Source: Variovorax paradoxus_P (GTDB lineage Bacteria > Pseudomonadota > Gammaproteobacteria > Burkholderiales > Burkholderiaceae_C). Taken from it: 64,000 bases of DNA. Where the stretch lies: the NCBI RefSeq assembly GCF_050627025.1, contig NZ_CP192472.1, one strand, 5' to 3'. A program made the translations under genes and the position numbers. Shown here one piece after another: positions 25,681 to 33,248 of this stretch (its first letter is position 1; each line of letters opens with the position of its first letter). A model generated the notes under the pieces. That model was not told the origin of the DNA. It searched no databases and worked only from the letters and a program-made list of their open reading frames with translations.

Positions 25681-27051
25681 ATGAATCCTGCGCACTCCGC
25701 CGCGCAACCGGGCACGGCCGCCCGCGCCTCTTCAGGCACCTCCGCTTCCGTCGCTGTTTCGACGTCCTCCTCTTCCTCGAAATTCGCCACCGTCCTGCGC
25801 GTGACGGGCGGCAATTTCATGGAGATGTTCGACTTCTTCCTGTTCGGCTTCTACGCCACGCAGATCTCGAAGGCCTTCTTCCCGGCGGGCAACGAGTTCG
25901 CCTCGCTGATGCTGACCTTCATGACCTTCGGCGCAGGCTTTCTGATGCGGCCGCTGGGCGCGATTTTTCTCGGCGCGTACGTCGATCGCGTCGGTCGTCG
26001 CAAGGGCCTGATCGTCACGCTCGCGCTGATGGCGCTCGGCACTCTGCTGATTGCCTGCGTGCCGGCCTACGCCACCATCGGTTTCGCAGCGCCGCTGCTG
26101 GTGCTGGTCGGGCGGCTGCTGCAAGGCTTCTCGGCCGGTGTGGAGCTGGGCGGCGTTTCGGTCTACCTGTCCGAAATGGCCACGCCGGGGCGCAAGGGCT
26201 TTTACGTGAGCTGGCAATCGGCCAGCCAGCAGGTGGCGATCGTCGTGGCAGCGGCGCTCGGCTACTGGCTCAACGTGACCTTCACCTCGCAGGAAATCGG
26301 CGACTTCTACTGGCGCATTCCGTTCTTCGTCGGTTGCCTGATCGTGCCGGTGCTGTTCATCATTCGCCGCTCGCTGCAAGAAACCGAAGAGTTCATGGCG
26401 CGCAAGCACCGCCCCGATGCGCGCGAAATCTTCCAGTCGATGATCGCCAACTGGGGTCTGGTGGTCGCGGGAATGATGCTGGTGTCGATGACGACCGTGT
26501 CGTTCTACCTGATTACGGTCTACACGCCCACCTTCGGCAAGTCGGTGCTGCACCTGAGCACGACCGATGCGCTCATCGTGACGCTGTGCGTGGCCATTTC
26601 CAACTTCTTCTGGCTGCCGATCATGGGCGCGCTTTCCGACCGCGTCGGCCGCAAGCCGCTTCTGGTCCTGTTCACGGCACTGACCATCCTTACCGCGTAC
26701 CCGTCGCTCAAGTGGCTGGTGGGCGCGCCCAGCTTTGCGCGCATGCTCGAAGTGGAGCTGTGGCTGTCTTTCCTCTACGCGAGCTACAACGGCGCGATGG
26801 TGGTGGCGCTCACCGAGGTGATGCCAGTCAACGTGCGCACCGCCGGTTTCTCACTGGCCTACAGCCTGGCCACGGCGCTGTTCGGCGGCTTCACACCGGC
26901 CATTGCAACCGGCTTGATCGAGATGACCGGCGACAAGGGCGCGCCAGGTTTGTGGATGACTGCCGCAGCCATCTGCGGGTTGGTGGCCACGTTGTTGCTG
27001 TACCGGCGCCAGGTGAATCCTGCGGATTCGGTGCGGGTGCCCGTAATCTGA
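25681..27051 (+). CDS. MFS transporter, metabolite:H+ symporter (citrate/tricarballylate-like)
   Basis: A 456-residue inner-membrane protein with twelve predicted helices and the MHS-family hallmarks NFMEMFDFFLFGFYA, RPLGAIFLGAYVDRVGRRKGL and LLQGFSAGVELGGVSVYLSE. The resemblance is to citrate-proton symporters (CitA/TcuC). The N-terminal 35 residues are rich in Ser, Thr and Ala and probably unstructured. ATG 25681 follows AAGGGG. No tricarballylate catabolic genes adjoin it. Confidence 0.87.
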   Translation: MNPAHSAAQPGTAARASSGTSASVAVSTSSSSSKFATVLRVTGGNFMEMFDFFLFGFYATQISKAFFPAGNEFASLMLTFMTFGAGFLMRPLGAIFLGAYVDRVGRRKGLIVTLALMALGTLLIACVPAYATIGFAAPLLVLVGRLLQGFSAGVELGGVSVYLSEMATPGRKGFYVSWQSASQQVAIVVAAALGYWLNVTFTSQEIGDFYWRIPFFVGCLIVPVLFIIRRSLQETEEFMARKHRPDAREIFQSMIANWGLVVAGMMLVSMTTVSFYLITVYTPTFGKSVLHLSTTDALIVTLCVAISNFFWLPIMGALSDRVGRKPLLVLFTALTILTAYPSLKWLVGAPSFARMLEVELWLSFLYASYNGAMVVALTEVMPVNVRTAGFSLAYSLATALFGGFTPAIATGLIEMTGDKGAPGLWMTAAAICGLVATLLLYRRQVNPADSVRVPVI

Positions 27052-27078
27052 TTTCTGACCCACGAGCAGCTTGCCCAA

Positions 27079-27185
27079 GTGCACAGGCCATCGGGTACTC
27101 CCCGCAGCGAAATAAAGGAGGAGGCCGAAGGCCGGGGGACATTCGCGGAGGGGAGTACCCGGTGGCCTGTGCACCCGCCCTGAAC
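27079..27185. repeat. Long inverted repeat with dispersed repeat copy 2
   Basis: The arms 27079-27103 and 27150-27174 are reverse complements at 24 of 25 positions and enclose a 46-base loop that contains GGCCGAAGGCC. The right side (27130-27185) is the second copy of the repeat at 15835-15890. A hairpin this long between the MFS gene and hemE may act as a transcription end or RNA-processing element, or be a non-autonomous mobile repeat. It contains no open reading frame of note. Confidence 0.85.
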
Positions 27186-27246
27186 AGCGGCGCCCCAAAC
27201 AACAGCGCCCAGAAAAGAAACCCAGTCCCCCTGCGACAATCGGGAC

Positions 27247-28362
27247 ATGCCTTTCGCCCCATTGCAAAACGACACTTTCCTGCGGGCCTGCTGGCGCCAG
27301 GCCACAGACCACACCCCCGTCTGGCTCATGCGCCAGGCCGGACGCTACCTGCCCGAGTACGTGGCCACCCGCGCCAAGGCCGGCAGCTTCATGGGGCTGG
27401 CGACCAACACAGATTACGCCACCGAAGTCACCCTGCAGCCGCTTGAGCGCTACCCGCTCGATGCCGCCATTCTTTTCTCCGACATCCTCACCGTGCCCGA
27501 CGCCATGGGCCTGGGCCTGTCGTTCGAAGCCGGCGAAGGCCCCCGCTTTGCGCGCCCCGTGCGCGACGAAGCGGCGGTTGCGGCGCTCGAAGTGCCCGAC
27601 ATGGCCAAGCTGCGCTATGTGTTCGATGCCGTGGCATCCATCCGCAAGGCGCTCAACGGCCGCGTGCCCCTCATCGGTTTTTCGGGCAGCCCTTGGACCC
27701 TCGCCTGCTACATGGTCGAAGGCGCGGGCTCCAGCGACTACCGGCTCGTAAAGAGCATGCTCTACAGCCGCCCCGACCTCATGCACCGCGTGCTCGCGGT
27801 CAACGCCGACGCGGTCGCCGCCTACCTCAATGCGCAGATCGACGCCGGCGCCCAAGCCGTGATGATCTTCGACAGCTGGGGCGGCGTTCTTGCCGACGGC
27901 GCCTTCCAGGAATTCAGCCTTGCCTACACCGCACGCGTGCTGGCCGGCCTGAAGCGCACCGGCCCCGACGGCCAGGCCGTGCCACGCATCGTGTTTACAA
28001 AGGGCGGCGGCCTGTGGCTCGAAACCATGCGCGAACTCGATTGCGAAGTGCTCGGCGTCGACTGGACCGTGAACCTCGCCGCCGCGCGCCGCCTGGTCGG
28101 CGAAGGCAGCGATGGCAAGGCCAAGGCCCTGCAAGGCAACATTGACCCCAACGTGCTGTTCGCGCCCGCAGCGCAGATCGAGGCCGAGGTGGCCAAAGTG
28201 CTGCAGGCATTCGGCAAGCCGCACGCCGGGGCCGATAAAGGGCCGACCCACATCTTCAACCTGGGCCACGGCATCAGCCAATTTACGCCGCCCGACCACG
28301 TGGCGGCACTGGTGCAGGCGGTGCATGCGCAGTCCCGCTCGTTGCGCGCCTCGCGTAGTTGA
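27247..28362 (+). CDS. hemE: Uroporphyrinogen decarboxylase
   Basis: Decarboxylates the four acetate side chains of uroporphyrinogen III to give coproporphyrinogen III in haem synthesis. The 371-residue protein shows PVWLMRQAGRYLPEY near residue 27, the invariant ILFSDILTVPDAMG with the catalytic Asp, GFSGSPWTLACYMVEG, QAVMIFDSWGG, GVDWT and NLGHGI. This matches HemE in order and length. It stands alone and is followed by a 450-base gap before priA. Confidence 0.97.
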   Translation: MPFAPLQNDTFLRACWRQATDHTPVWLMRQAGRYLPEYVATRAKAGSFMGLATNTDYATEVTLQPLERYPLDAAILFSDILTVPDAMGLGLSFEAGEGPRFARPVRDEAAVAALEVPDMAKLRYVFDAVASIRKALNGRVPLIGFSGSPWTLACYMVEGAGSSDYRLVKSMLYSRPDLMHRVLAVNADAVAAYLNAQIDAGAQAVMIFDSWGGVLADGAFQEFSLAYTARVLAGLKRTGPDGQAVPRIVFTKGGGLWLETMRELDCEVLGVDWTVNLAAARRLVGEGSDGKAKALQGNIDPNVLFAPAAQIEAEVAKVLQAFGKPHAGADKGPTHIFNLGHGISQFTPPDHVAALVQAVHAQSRSLRASRS

Positions 28363-28371
28363 AACTGTTAC

Positions 28372-28428
28372 ACGCCGGGCTGCCCGCGACGGTGAACTGG
28401 TTTTCTCTGAAAAGCAGTTTGCCGGCGT
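28372..28428 (+). terminator. Nested hairpin downstream of hemE
   Basis: The outer arms ACGCCGG (28372-28378) and CCGGCGT (28422-28428) enclose an inner near-perfect stem, AACTGGTTTTC (28395-28405) and GAAAAGCAGTT (28409-28419), with a three-base loop and one mismatch. TTTGTC follows the outer stem. It could be the hemE terminator or a structured RNA leader; the T run is short for an intrinsic terminator. Confidence 0.5.
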
Positions 28429-28462
28429 TTGTCAAGCGCAAAAACGGTGTAGGAGGGGCGAC

Positions 28463-28471
28463 TTATGCACA
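28463..28471 (+). promoter_or_regulatory. DnaA box TTATGCACA
   Basis: TTATGCACA matches the consensus TTWTNCACA at every defined position. It overlaps the start codon of the leader-like ORF. A second box lies 187 bases downstream in the same orientation. Confidence 0.5.
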
Positions 28472-28503
28472 AAACACGTGCTGCACTGCGCAAGATTATC
28501 TGA
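28465..28503 (+). CDS. Putative 12-residue leader peptide
   Basis: An ATG at 28465 opens a 12-codon frame (MHKTRAALRKII) ending in TGA. It has a consensus AGGAGG at 28451-28456, eight bases from the ATG, far better than most starts in this window. The bases GAGGGGC around that site (28453-28459) can pair with GCCCCTC at 28509-28515, just after the stop, which would hide the ribosome site. No family is recognisable. It may be chance, a leader peptide or a small basic protein. Confidence 0.35.
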   Translation: MHKTRAALRKII

Positions 28504-28649
28504 GGCGAGCCCCTCTTTGCTCCTAAACAAGTAGCGCTCGTAAGTGGTTGATTTATATAGGATTTGAACTTTGCATTTTTTAAGGGCAATCCAGTCAGAC
28601 GCTTGATTTTCAAGGCTCCCCAGCGTGTCGAGCCCTGTTGTCAACAAAG

Positions 28650-28658
28650 TTATCCACA
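28650..28658 (+). promoter_or_regulatory. DnaA box TTATCCACA
   Basis: TTATCCACA is identical to the strongest E. coli DnaA boxes. It lies in AT-rich sequence 158 bases before the priA start and directly after a small palindrome TGTTGTCAACA (28637-28647). Confidence 0.6.
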
Positions 28659-28815
28659 GAATCTCTGGATGAGCTTCAAAGCACTGAAAAATCAACGACT
28701 TAAGTGATTTTGCTCAAAGTCGCATTAACAAACATTGCCAACAGGGACGCCCATTTCCACCGCCAGCAGCCCAGACCCGGAAACGGCGGCAACGCCGGCG
28801 AGCACGCCCGCCGCG

Positions 28816-30915
28816 ATGGCCTGGCGGCTCGACATTGCCGTGCAAACCCCCGCGCATGCCGCGCTTGGCGACCTGCTGAGCTACGCCAGCGCGGTGCCGC
28901 TTGTGCCCGGAACGCTGGTGCGGGTGCCGCTGGGTCGGCGCGAAGTGCTGGGCGTGGTCTGGAACGACCCCGCCTCGCTGGACGGCGCCGAGCCGGACAT
29001 GGCGCTCAAGCCAGTGGGCGCCGCGCTCGATGCGCTCGCCCCCCTGGGCGACGCGTGGCGAGACCTGGTGGCCTTTGCCGCACGCTATTACCAGCGCTCG
29101 ATCGGTGAAACCGCTCTCGCAGCTTTGCCGCCGCAGCTGCGCGACCTGACCGGCACGCAACTGGCCCGCCGCCTCAAGCGCAAGACCACGACGGGACCGG
29201 TCGCCGAAACGGCCGAAGCCGCCAACCTGATCGCGCTCAGCCCGGAGCAAACCGCCGCCCTTGCACGCATTGAGGCCGAAACAGGCACCTTCCTGCTGGT
29301 CGGCAGCACCGGCAGCGGCAAGACCGAGGTGTACCTGCGCTGCGTGGCCGACCTGCTCGCACGCGATGCCGGCGCGCAGGCGTTGGTGATGGTGCCCGAG
29401 ATCAACCTCACGCCGCAGCTCGAAGCCCGCTTCAAGGCGCGCTTCGGCGACGACGCCGTGGTTTCGCTGCACAGCGGCATGACCAATCCGCAGCGGCTCG
29501 CAAGCTGGCTTGCGGCGCACAGCGGCGCCGCGCGCATCGTGCTGGGCACGCGCATGGCGGTGTTCGCCTCGATGCCGGGGCTGAAGCTCATCGTGGTCGA
29601 CGAAGAACACGACCCCAGCTACAAGCAGCAGGAAGGCGCCCGGTATTCGGCGCGCGACCTCGCCGTCTGGCGCGGCCAGCGCGAGAGCGCAAAAGTCATC
29701 CTCGGCTCGGCCACGCCCTCGCTCGAAAGCTGGCACCAAAGCCGCCCAGCCGAGGGCGAGGACCCGGGCGGCCGCTACGTGCGGCTTGCCATGCCGTCAC
29801 GCATCGGCGCCGGCGAGCTGCCCGCAGTGCGGCTGGTCGACATGAACCTGCAGCCGCCCAAGACCGTGCTCTCGGCCGCGCTGCTCGACGCCATCGGCCA
29901 GCGCATTGCGCGCGGCGAACAAAGCATGGTGTTCCTGAACCGCCGCGGCTACGCACCGGTGCTGGCGTGCGCCGATTGCGGCTGGAAGAGCGAGTGCCCG
30001 CACTGCAGCGCCTTTCGCGTGTTCCACAAGATCGACCGTACGCTGCGCTGCCACCACTGCGGCTTTACCGAGCGCGTGCCGCGCGCCTGCCCCGCCTGCG
30101 GCAACCCCGACATTGCGCCCGTCGGCCGGGGCACGGAGCGGCTCGAAGAGCACCTGGCCGAACTGTTCGCCAGCGTAAAAAGGCCCGACGGCAACGCGGT
30201 GCGCATTGCCCGCATCGACGCAGACAGCACCAAGAAGCAGGGCGCGCTCGAATCGCAGCTCGCCTCCGTGCATTCGGGCGAGGTCGATGTGCTGGTCGGC
30301 ACGCAGATGATCGCCAAGGGGCATGACTTCCGGCGCATCACGCTGGTGGCGGCCGTCAACCCCGACGGCGCGCTGTTCTCCAGCGACTTTCGCGCACCCG
30401 AGCGGCTTTTCAGCCTGCTGATGCAATCGGCAGGACGCGCGGGCCGCGACGCCGCGTACCTGGCGGCGCAAGGCGCCACGGCCGAGATGTGGATCCAGAC
30501 GCATCATTCGCAGCATCCGCTCTTCGCCGCGCTGCGAAGGCACGATTACGCGGCCTTCGCGCGGCAACAGCTCGAAGAACGCGCCGCGGCCGGCATGCCG
30601 CCTTTTGCGTTCCAGGCATTGCTGCGCGCCGACGCGCGCACGCAAGAGGCGGCCCAGGCGTTTCTGAATGCGGCAAATGCGGCGGCCGACGCACTCGAAG
30701 GCGCCGACCGTGTGCTGCGCTACCCCGCAGTGCCGCTTGCCATTCAGCGCGTGGCCAATGTGGAGCGGGCGCAGATGCTGATCGAAAGCCCGTCGCGCGC
30801 CGCGCTGCAGCGCCTGCTCGCAGCCTGGCAGCCACTGCTTCACGCGCTGCGTCGCACGCCTGAAGGCAAGGGCGTGATCCGCTGGCTGGTCGACGTAGAC
30901 CCGCACAGCATCTGA
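28816..30915 (+). CDS. priA: Primosomal replication-restart helicase PriA
   Basis: A 3'-to-5' DNA helicase that reloads the replisome at stalled forks. The 699 residues comprise the N-terminal 3'-DNA-binding domain (PGTLVRVPLGRREVLGVVW), Walker A LVGSTGSGKTEVYL (about residue 166), the Walker B motif VVDEEHDPSYKQQEGARYS, the zinc-binding cysteines CADCGWKSECPHC / CHHCGF / CPACGN, and the helicase C-lobe with GTQMIAKGHDF and QSAGRAGRD. The ATG at 28816 gives MAWRLDIAVQTP, a normal PriA beginning. A TTG 27 codons upstream is possible but adds only low-complexity residues. Confidence 0.95.
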   Translation: MAWRLDIAVQTPAHAALGDLLSYASAVPLVPGTLVRVPLGRREVLGVVWNDPASLDGAEPDMALKPVGAALDALAPLGDAWRDLVAFAARYYQRSIGETALAALPPQLRDLTGTQLARRLKRKTTTGPVAETAEAANLIALSPEQTAALARIEAETGTFLLVGSTGSGKTEVYLRCVADLLARDAGAQALVMVPEINLTPQLEARFKARFGDDAVVSLHSGMTNPQRLASWLAAHSGAARIVLGTRMAVFASMPGLKLIVVDEEHDPSYKQQEGARYSARDLAVWRGQRESAKVILGSATPSLESWHQSRPAEGEDPGGRYVRLAMPSRIGAGELPAVRLVDMNLQPPKTVLSAALLDAIGQRIARGEQSMVFLNRRGYAPVLACADCGWKSECPHCSAFRVFHKIDRTLRCHHCGFTERVPRACPACGNPDIAPVGRGTERLEEHLAELFASVKRPDGNAVRIARIDADSTKKQGALESQLASVHSGEVDVLVGTQMIAKGHDFRRITLVAAVNPDGALFSSDFRAPERLFSLLMQSAGRAGRDAAYLAAQGATAEMWIQTHHSQHPLFAALRRHDYAAFARQQLEERAAAGMPPFAFQALLRADARTQEAAQAFLNAANAAADALEGADRVLRYPAVPLAIQRVANVERAQMLIESPSRAALQRLLAAWQPLLHALRRTPEGKGVIRWLVDVDPHSI

Positions 30916-30946
30916 GCCGGCCTCGCAGCGAGGCCAGGCTCTGTGG

Positions 30947-31159
30947 TCAGTGGTGCAGACCCGCCGGCTCCTTGCCCATGTCGACGTAGCGCAGCTCGCT
31001 GCTGCGTCGCCGCGCAATGCTTCCGGGCCATGCGAACACCACAAGGCTCAAGGCGCCAAGCGCAAGCGAGGTGGCTGTGCCGAGCGTCTCGGCGTGCCAC
31101 AACCAGCCTACGCTGGCGACCCAGGCCAGCCACAGCAGAATACGAACAAGTATTGCCAT
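30947..31159 (-). CDS. Small two-helix membrane protein, unknown
   Basis: About 70 residues with two hydrophobic segments (VRILLWLAWVASVGWLW and LALGALSLVVFAWPG) and a short charged C-terminus with RRRSSEL. I do not recognise a family. The ATG at 31159 has a GGGGG run nearby; starts at 31174 and 31216 are also in frame. It is convergent with priA and separated from it by 31 bases. Confidence 0.55.
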   Translation of the reverse strand: MAILVRILLWLAWVASVGWLWHAETLGTATSLALGALSLVVFAWPGSIARRRSSELRYVDMGKEPAGLHH

Positions 31160-31186
31160 AGTGCCCCCATACATACTTTGATTTGC

Positions 31187-31207
31187 AAACACTTTATCAG
31201 TGTTTTT
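31187..31207. promoter_or_regulatory. Inverted repeat in the divergent gap
   Basis: AAACACT (31187-31193) and AGTGTTT (31199-31205), with a five-base loop and then TT, lie between the small membrane gene and the plus-strand ClpP-like gene. It could be an operator or a weak terminator. The surrounding 31160-31384 is AT-rich and otherwise shows nothing I can name. Confidence 0.4.
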
Positions 31208-31384
31208 AAAACACAAGCACTCATCTGTAGTGGTAACGATAGCTATGGCTTATGGCCTACACGCCAATCGGAAATAATCTGAAAAAACGGTTGACTGCAT
31301 ACCCGTCCGCTAATCAAGCTGTGATGGCGCGAGCCCATTCCGGCGTCGCGCGTCAAGCAAGAACGCTGCTCGCCTGGGGTTGCC

Positions 31385-32056
31385 GTGAAACTGCCTTCAT
31401 CTCTGGTTTTGGCTCTCTTTTTCGCATGCCTCGCATGTTCCGCGGCCGAACTCGACTTGAAGGGTAGCCGGCTGGTGGTGTCGGGCATGCTCGACGGCAC
31501 GGCCATCAAGACGTTTACCGAGTACCTCGACAAAGGCACGGTGCGCACCGTGGTGTTCGAAGATTCTTTCGGCGGCACCGCCGAAGCAGCCGGCGCCTTT
31601 GCCGACGCAATCCGCTCGAGCGGCGTCGAAACCGAGGTTCGCGGCCAGTGCATGGCCGCCTGCGCCTACGCCTTTCTTGCCGGCAAGACGCATCGCTTTG
31701 GCGACGGCTTCCAGGTGAACGGCGTACTGCTGCCCGTGGCCGCCAGGCCCTCGGCATCAGAACTGGCAATGCGCTGGCGGGGCGGCGAGGTCCACAAGAC
31801 GCTGGCCGAATTCTCGCCCTCCAGCACCACCTCTGCCGTGACCTCGCCTGACGCAGCCACCGCTACGGAGATCACTGCCGGGCCGGTCAAGGACAACTGG
31901 CAACCCGACCATGGGGTGCTTTTTACGGCCAGCCCGACGCTGTTCGGCCGCATCTACAACGCCTTCTATTGCGACGGCACCCAGGGCCGCGACTTCACAA
32001 AGTGCGAGCGCCTTTCGGACGCCGATCCGTTCAAGCTCGGCGTGCTGACGCCCTGA
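31385..32056 (+). CDS. Exported ClpP/crotonase-fold-like protein, nucleophile absent
   Basis: A 223-residue protein with a Sec signal (about 1-20, ending CSAAELDL). The core TVRTVVFEDSFGGTAEAAGAFADAIRSSGVETEVRGQCMAACAYAFLAGKTHRF resembles the ClpP/SppA-like periplasmic proteins in which the motif is normally CxSAC; here it is CMAAC, so the serine nucleophile position is alanine. Two more cysteines lie near the C-terminus. It starts with GTG at 31385. Similarity is by motif reading only. A non-enzymatic role is possible. Confidence 0.6.
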   Translation: MKLPSSLVLALFFACLACSAAELDLKGSRLVVSGMLDGTAIKTFTEYLDKGTVRTVVFEDSFGGTAEAAGAFADAIRSSGVETEVRGQCMAACAYAFLAGKTHRFGDGFQVNGVLLPVAARPSASELAMRWRGGEVHKTLAEFSPSSTTSAVTSPDAATATEITAGPVKDNWQPDHGVLFTASPTLFGRIYNAFYCDGTQGRDFTKCERLSDADPFKLGVLTP

Positions 32057-32086
32057 TTCGACGAAAGCGCCTTGCGGCGCGCCGGC

Positions 32087-33127
32087 TCAGCGCAGCAGGC
32101 CCACCGCCAATGGAAAGCTGAAGAACGTCGCCACGGTCGTCCACAAGATGATTCGCGCGATGCGGCCGTTGTCGGCGCCAAAGCGCTCGGCGAGCATGGC
32201 CACATTGCTGGCGCTCGGCAGCGCCGCCACCAGCACAATTACCATCAGCGCCGAAGAAGAAAGCGGCAACCCGAGCGCAATGGCGCCCTGCCCCACCACC
32301 CACACCAGCACGGGATGCACCAGCAGCTTGATGCCCACGACCGGCAGCACGTCGGCCAGCGGTGCCTTGCGCGCAAGCGCCGACTTGACGCCCATTGCAG
32401 CCGCAACCTCCGCGCTTGCGGCATGCTCGCGGGCGAGCAATGCCGACCGGGCCAGCACCGCACCAATGGTGAAAAGCGCCACCGGCGAGGCTGCATCGGC
32501 CAGCATGGCCACGGTGCGCTCCACCGGCCCCGGCAGGCGCCAGCGCGCGGCCGACAACAGCACGCCCAACAGAATGGACCACGGCATCGGGTTGACCAGA
32601 ACGCCGCGCAGCGCCTGGCGCGCCGCCTGCCGCGGGCCGTGATGCCCCCCGCCTGCGCCGGCACCGCCCGCGCCACCGGCACTGTCGAGCCGCGAGAGCG
32701 CAATGCACAGCGACGAAGTCACCACCAGGTCGAATGCAATGGTGATGATCATCGGCCCCGCCGCCTGCGCACCCAGCAGCGCCACCAACAGCGGCACGCC
32801 CATGAAGCCGGTGTTCGGAAACGCCGCCACCAGGGCGCCGAAGGCACCGTCGTTCCAGCCGATGCGCTGGTTGCGGGTGAAAGCGACGGTGCCCGCCACC
32901 ACAGCCAGCGCGCACAGGCCCCACACCAGTGCGACGCTGCCGTCGAGCAACTGCCCAATGGGCGTATCGGCGCCAAAGCGCAGCAGCATGCAAGGCAGCG
33001 CGAAATAAAGCACGAAGGTGTTGAGGCCGGGAATCGCGTCCAGCGGAAGGACGCGCGACCGCGCGGCGCCATAGCCTGCGGCAATCAACGCAAAGAAAGG
33101 AAAGGTAACGAGAAATACGGGCAGCAC
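32087..33127 (-). CDS. AEC-family transporter (auxin efflux carrier/malonate-type)
   Basis: A 346-residue inner-membrane protein with about ten helices. Typical AEC features are FFALIAAGYGAARSRVLP near the start, NTGFMGVPLLVALLG, and the C-terminal ALPSASNVAMLAERFGAD. A glycine/alanine-rich loop with HHGPRQ lies between the two halves. Members transport organic acids or amino compounds. The start appears to be GTG at 33127; no convincing ribosome site is seen, so the exact start is uncertain. Confidence 0.85.
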   Translation of the reverse strand: MLPVFLVTFPFFALIAAGYGAARSRVLPLDAIPGLNTFVLYFALPCMLLRFGADTPIGQLLDGSVALVWGLCALAVVAGTVAFTRNQRIGWNDGAFGALVAAFPNTGFMGVPLLVALLGAQAAGPMIITIAFDLVVTSSLCIALSRLDSAGGAGGAGAGGGHHGPRQAARQALRGVLVNPMPWSILLGVLLSAARWRLPGPVERTVAMLADAASPVALFTIGAVLARSALLAREHAASAEVAAAMGVKSALARKAPLADVLPVVGIKLLVHPVLVWVVGQGAIALGLPLSSSALMVIVLVAALPSASNVAMLAERFGADNGRIARIILWTTVATFFSFPLAVGLLR

Positions 33128-33248
33128 GGTGTGATTGTCGTTGCATCCCGCATCGTGAACTTCGGAGGGGTTGTGCGAGAGCTGCGCCCCGTATCATTGC
33201 CCGCTTTGCGCCTGCCCGTTCCCTCGCGGCCTTCCGTTCCCACTCCTC

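Larger units (their letters stand above)
28363..28815. other. AT-rich gene-free region between hemE and priA
   Basis: This gap is clearly less GC-rich than its surroundings, above all at 28480-28735 (runs such as TTTATATAGG and GCATTTTTTAAGG). It holds a long hairpin after hemE, a 12-codon leader-like ORF with a strong ribosome site, and two exact TTATNCACA words. No larger coding frame with family resemblance is visible. The open frame upstream of the chosen priA start runs back only to a TTG at 28735. Confidence 0.7.

Noticed and set aside
28363..28815. Chromosomal origin of replication
   Set aside because: Only two DnaA boxes are visible and dnaA, dnaN, gyrB, rpmH or parAB are not nearby, so a full oriC is not supported. 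The boxes are reported only as candidate DnaA sites.
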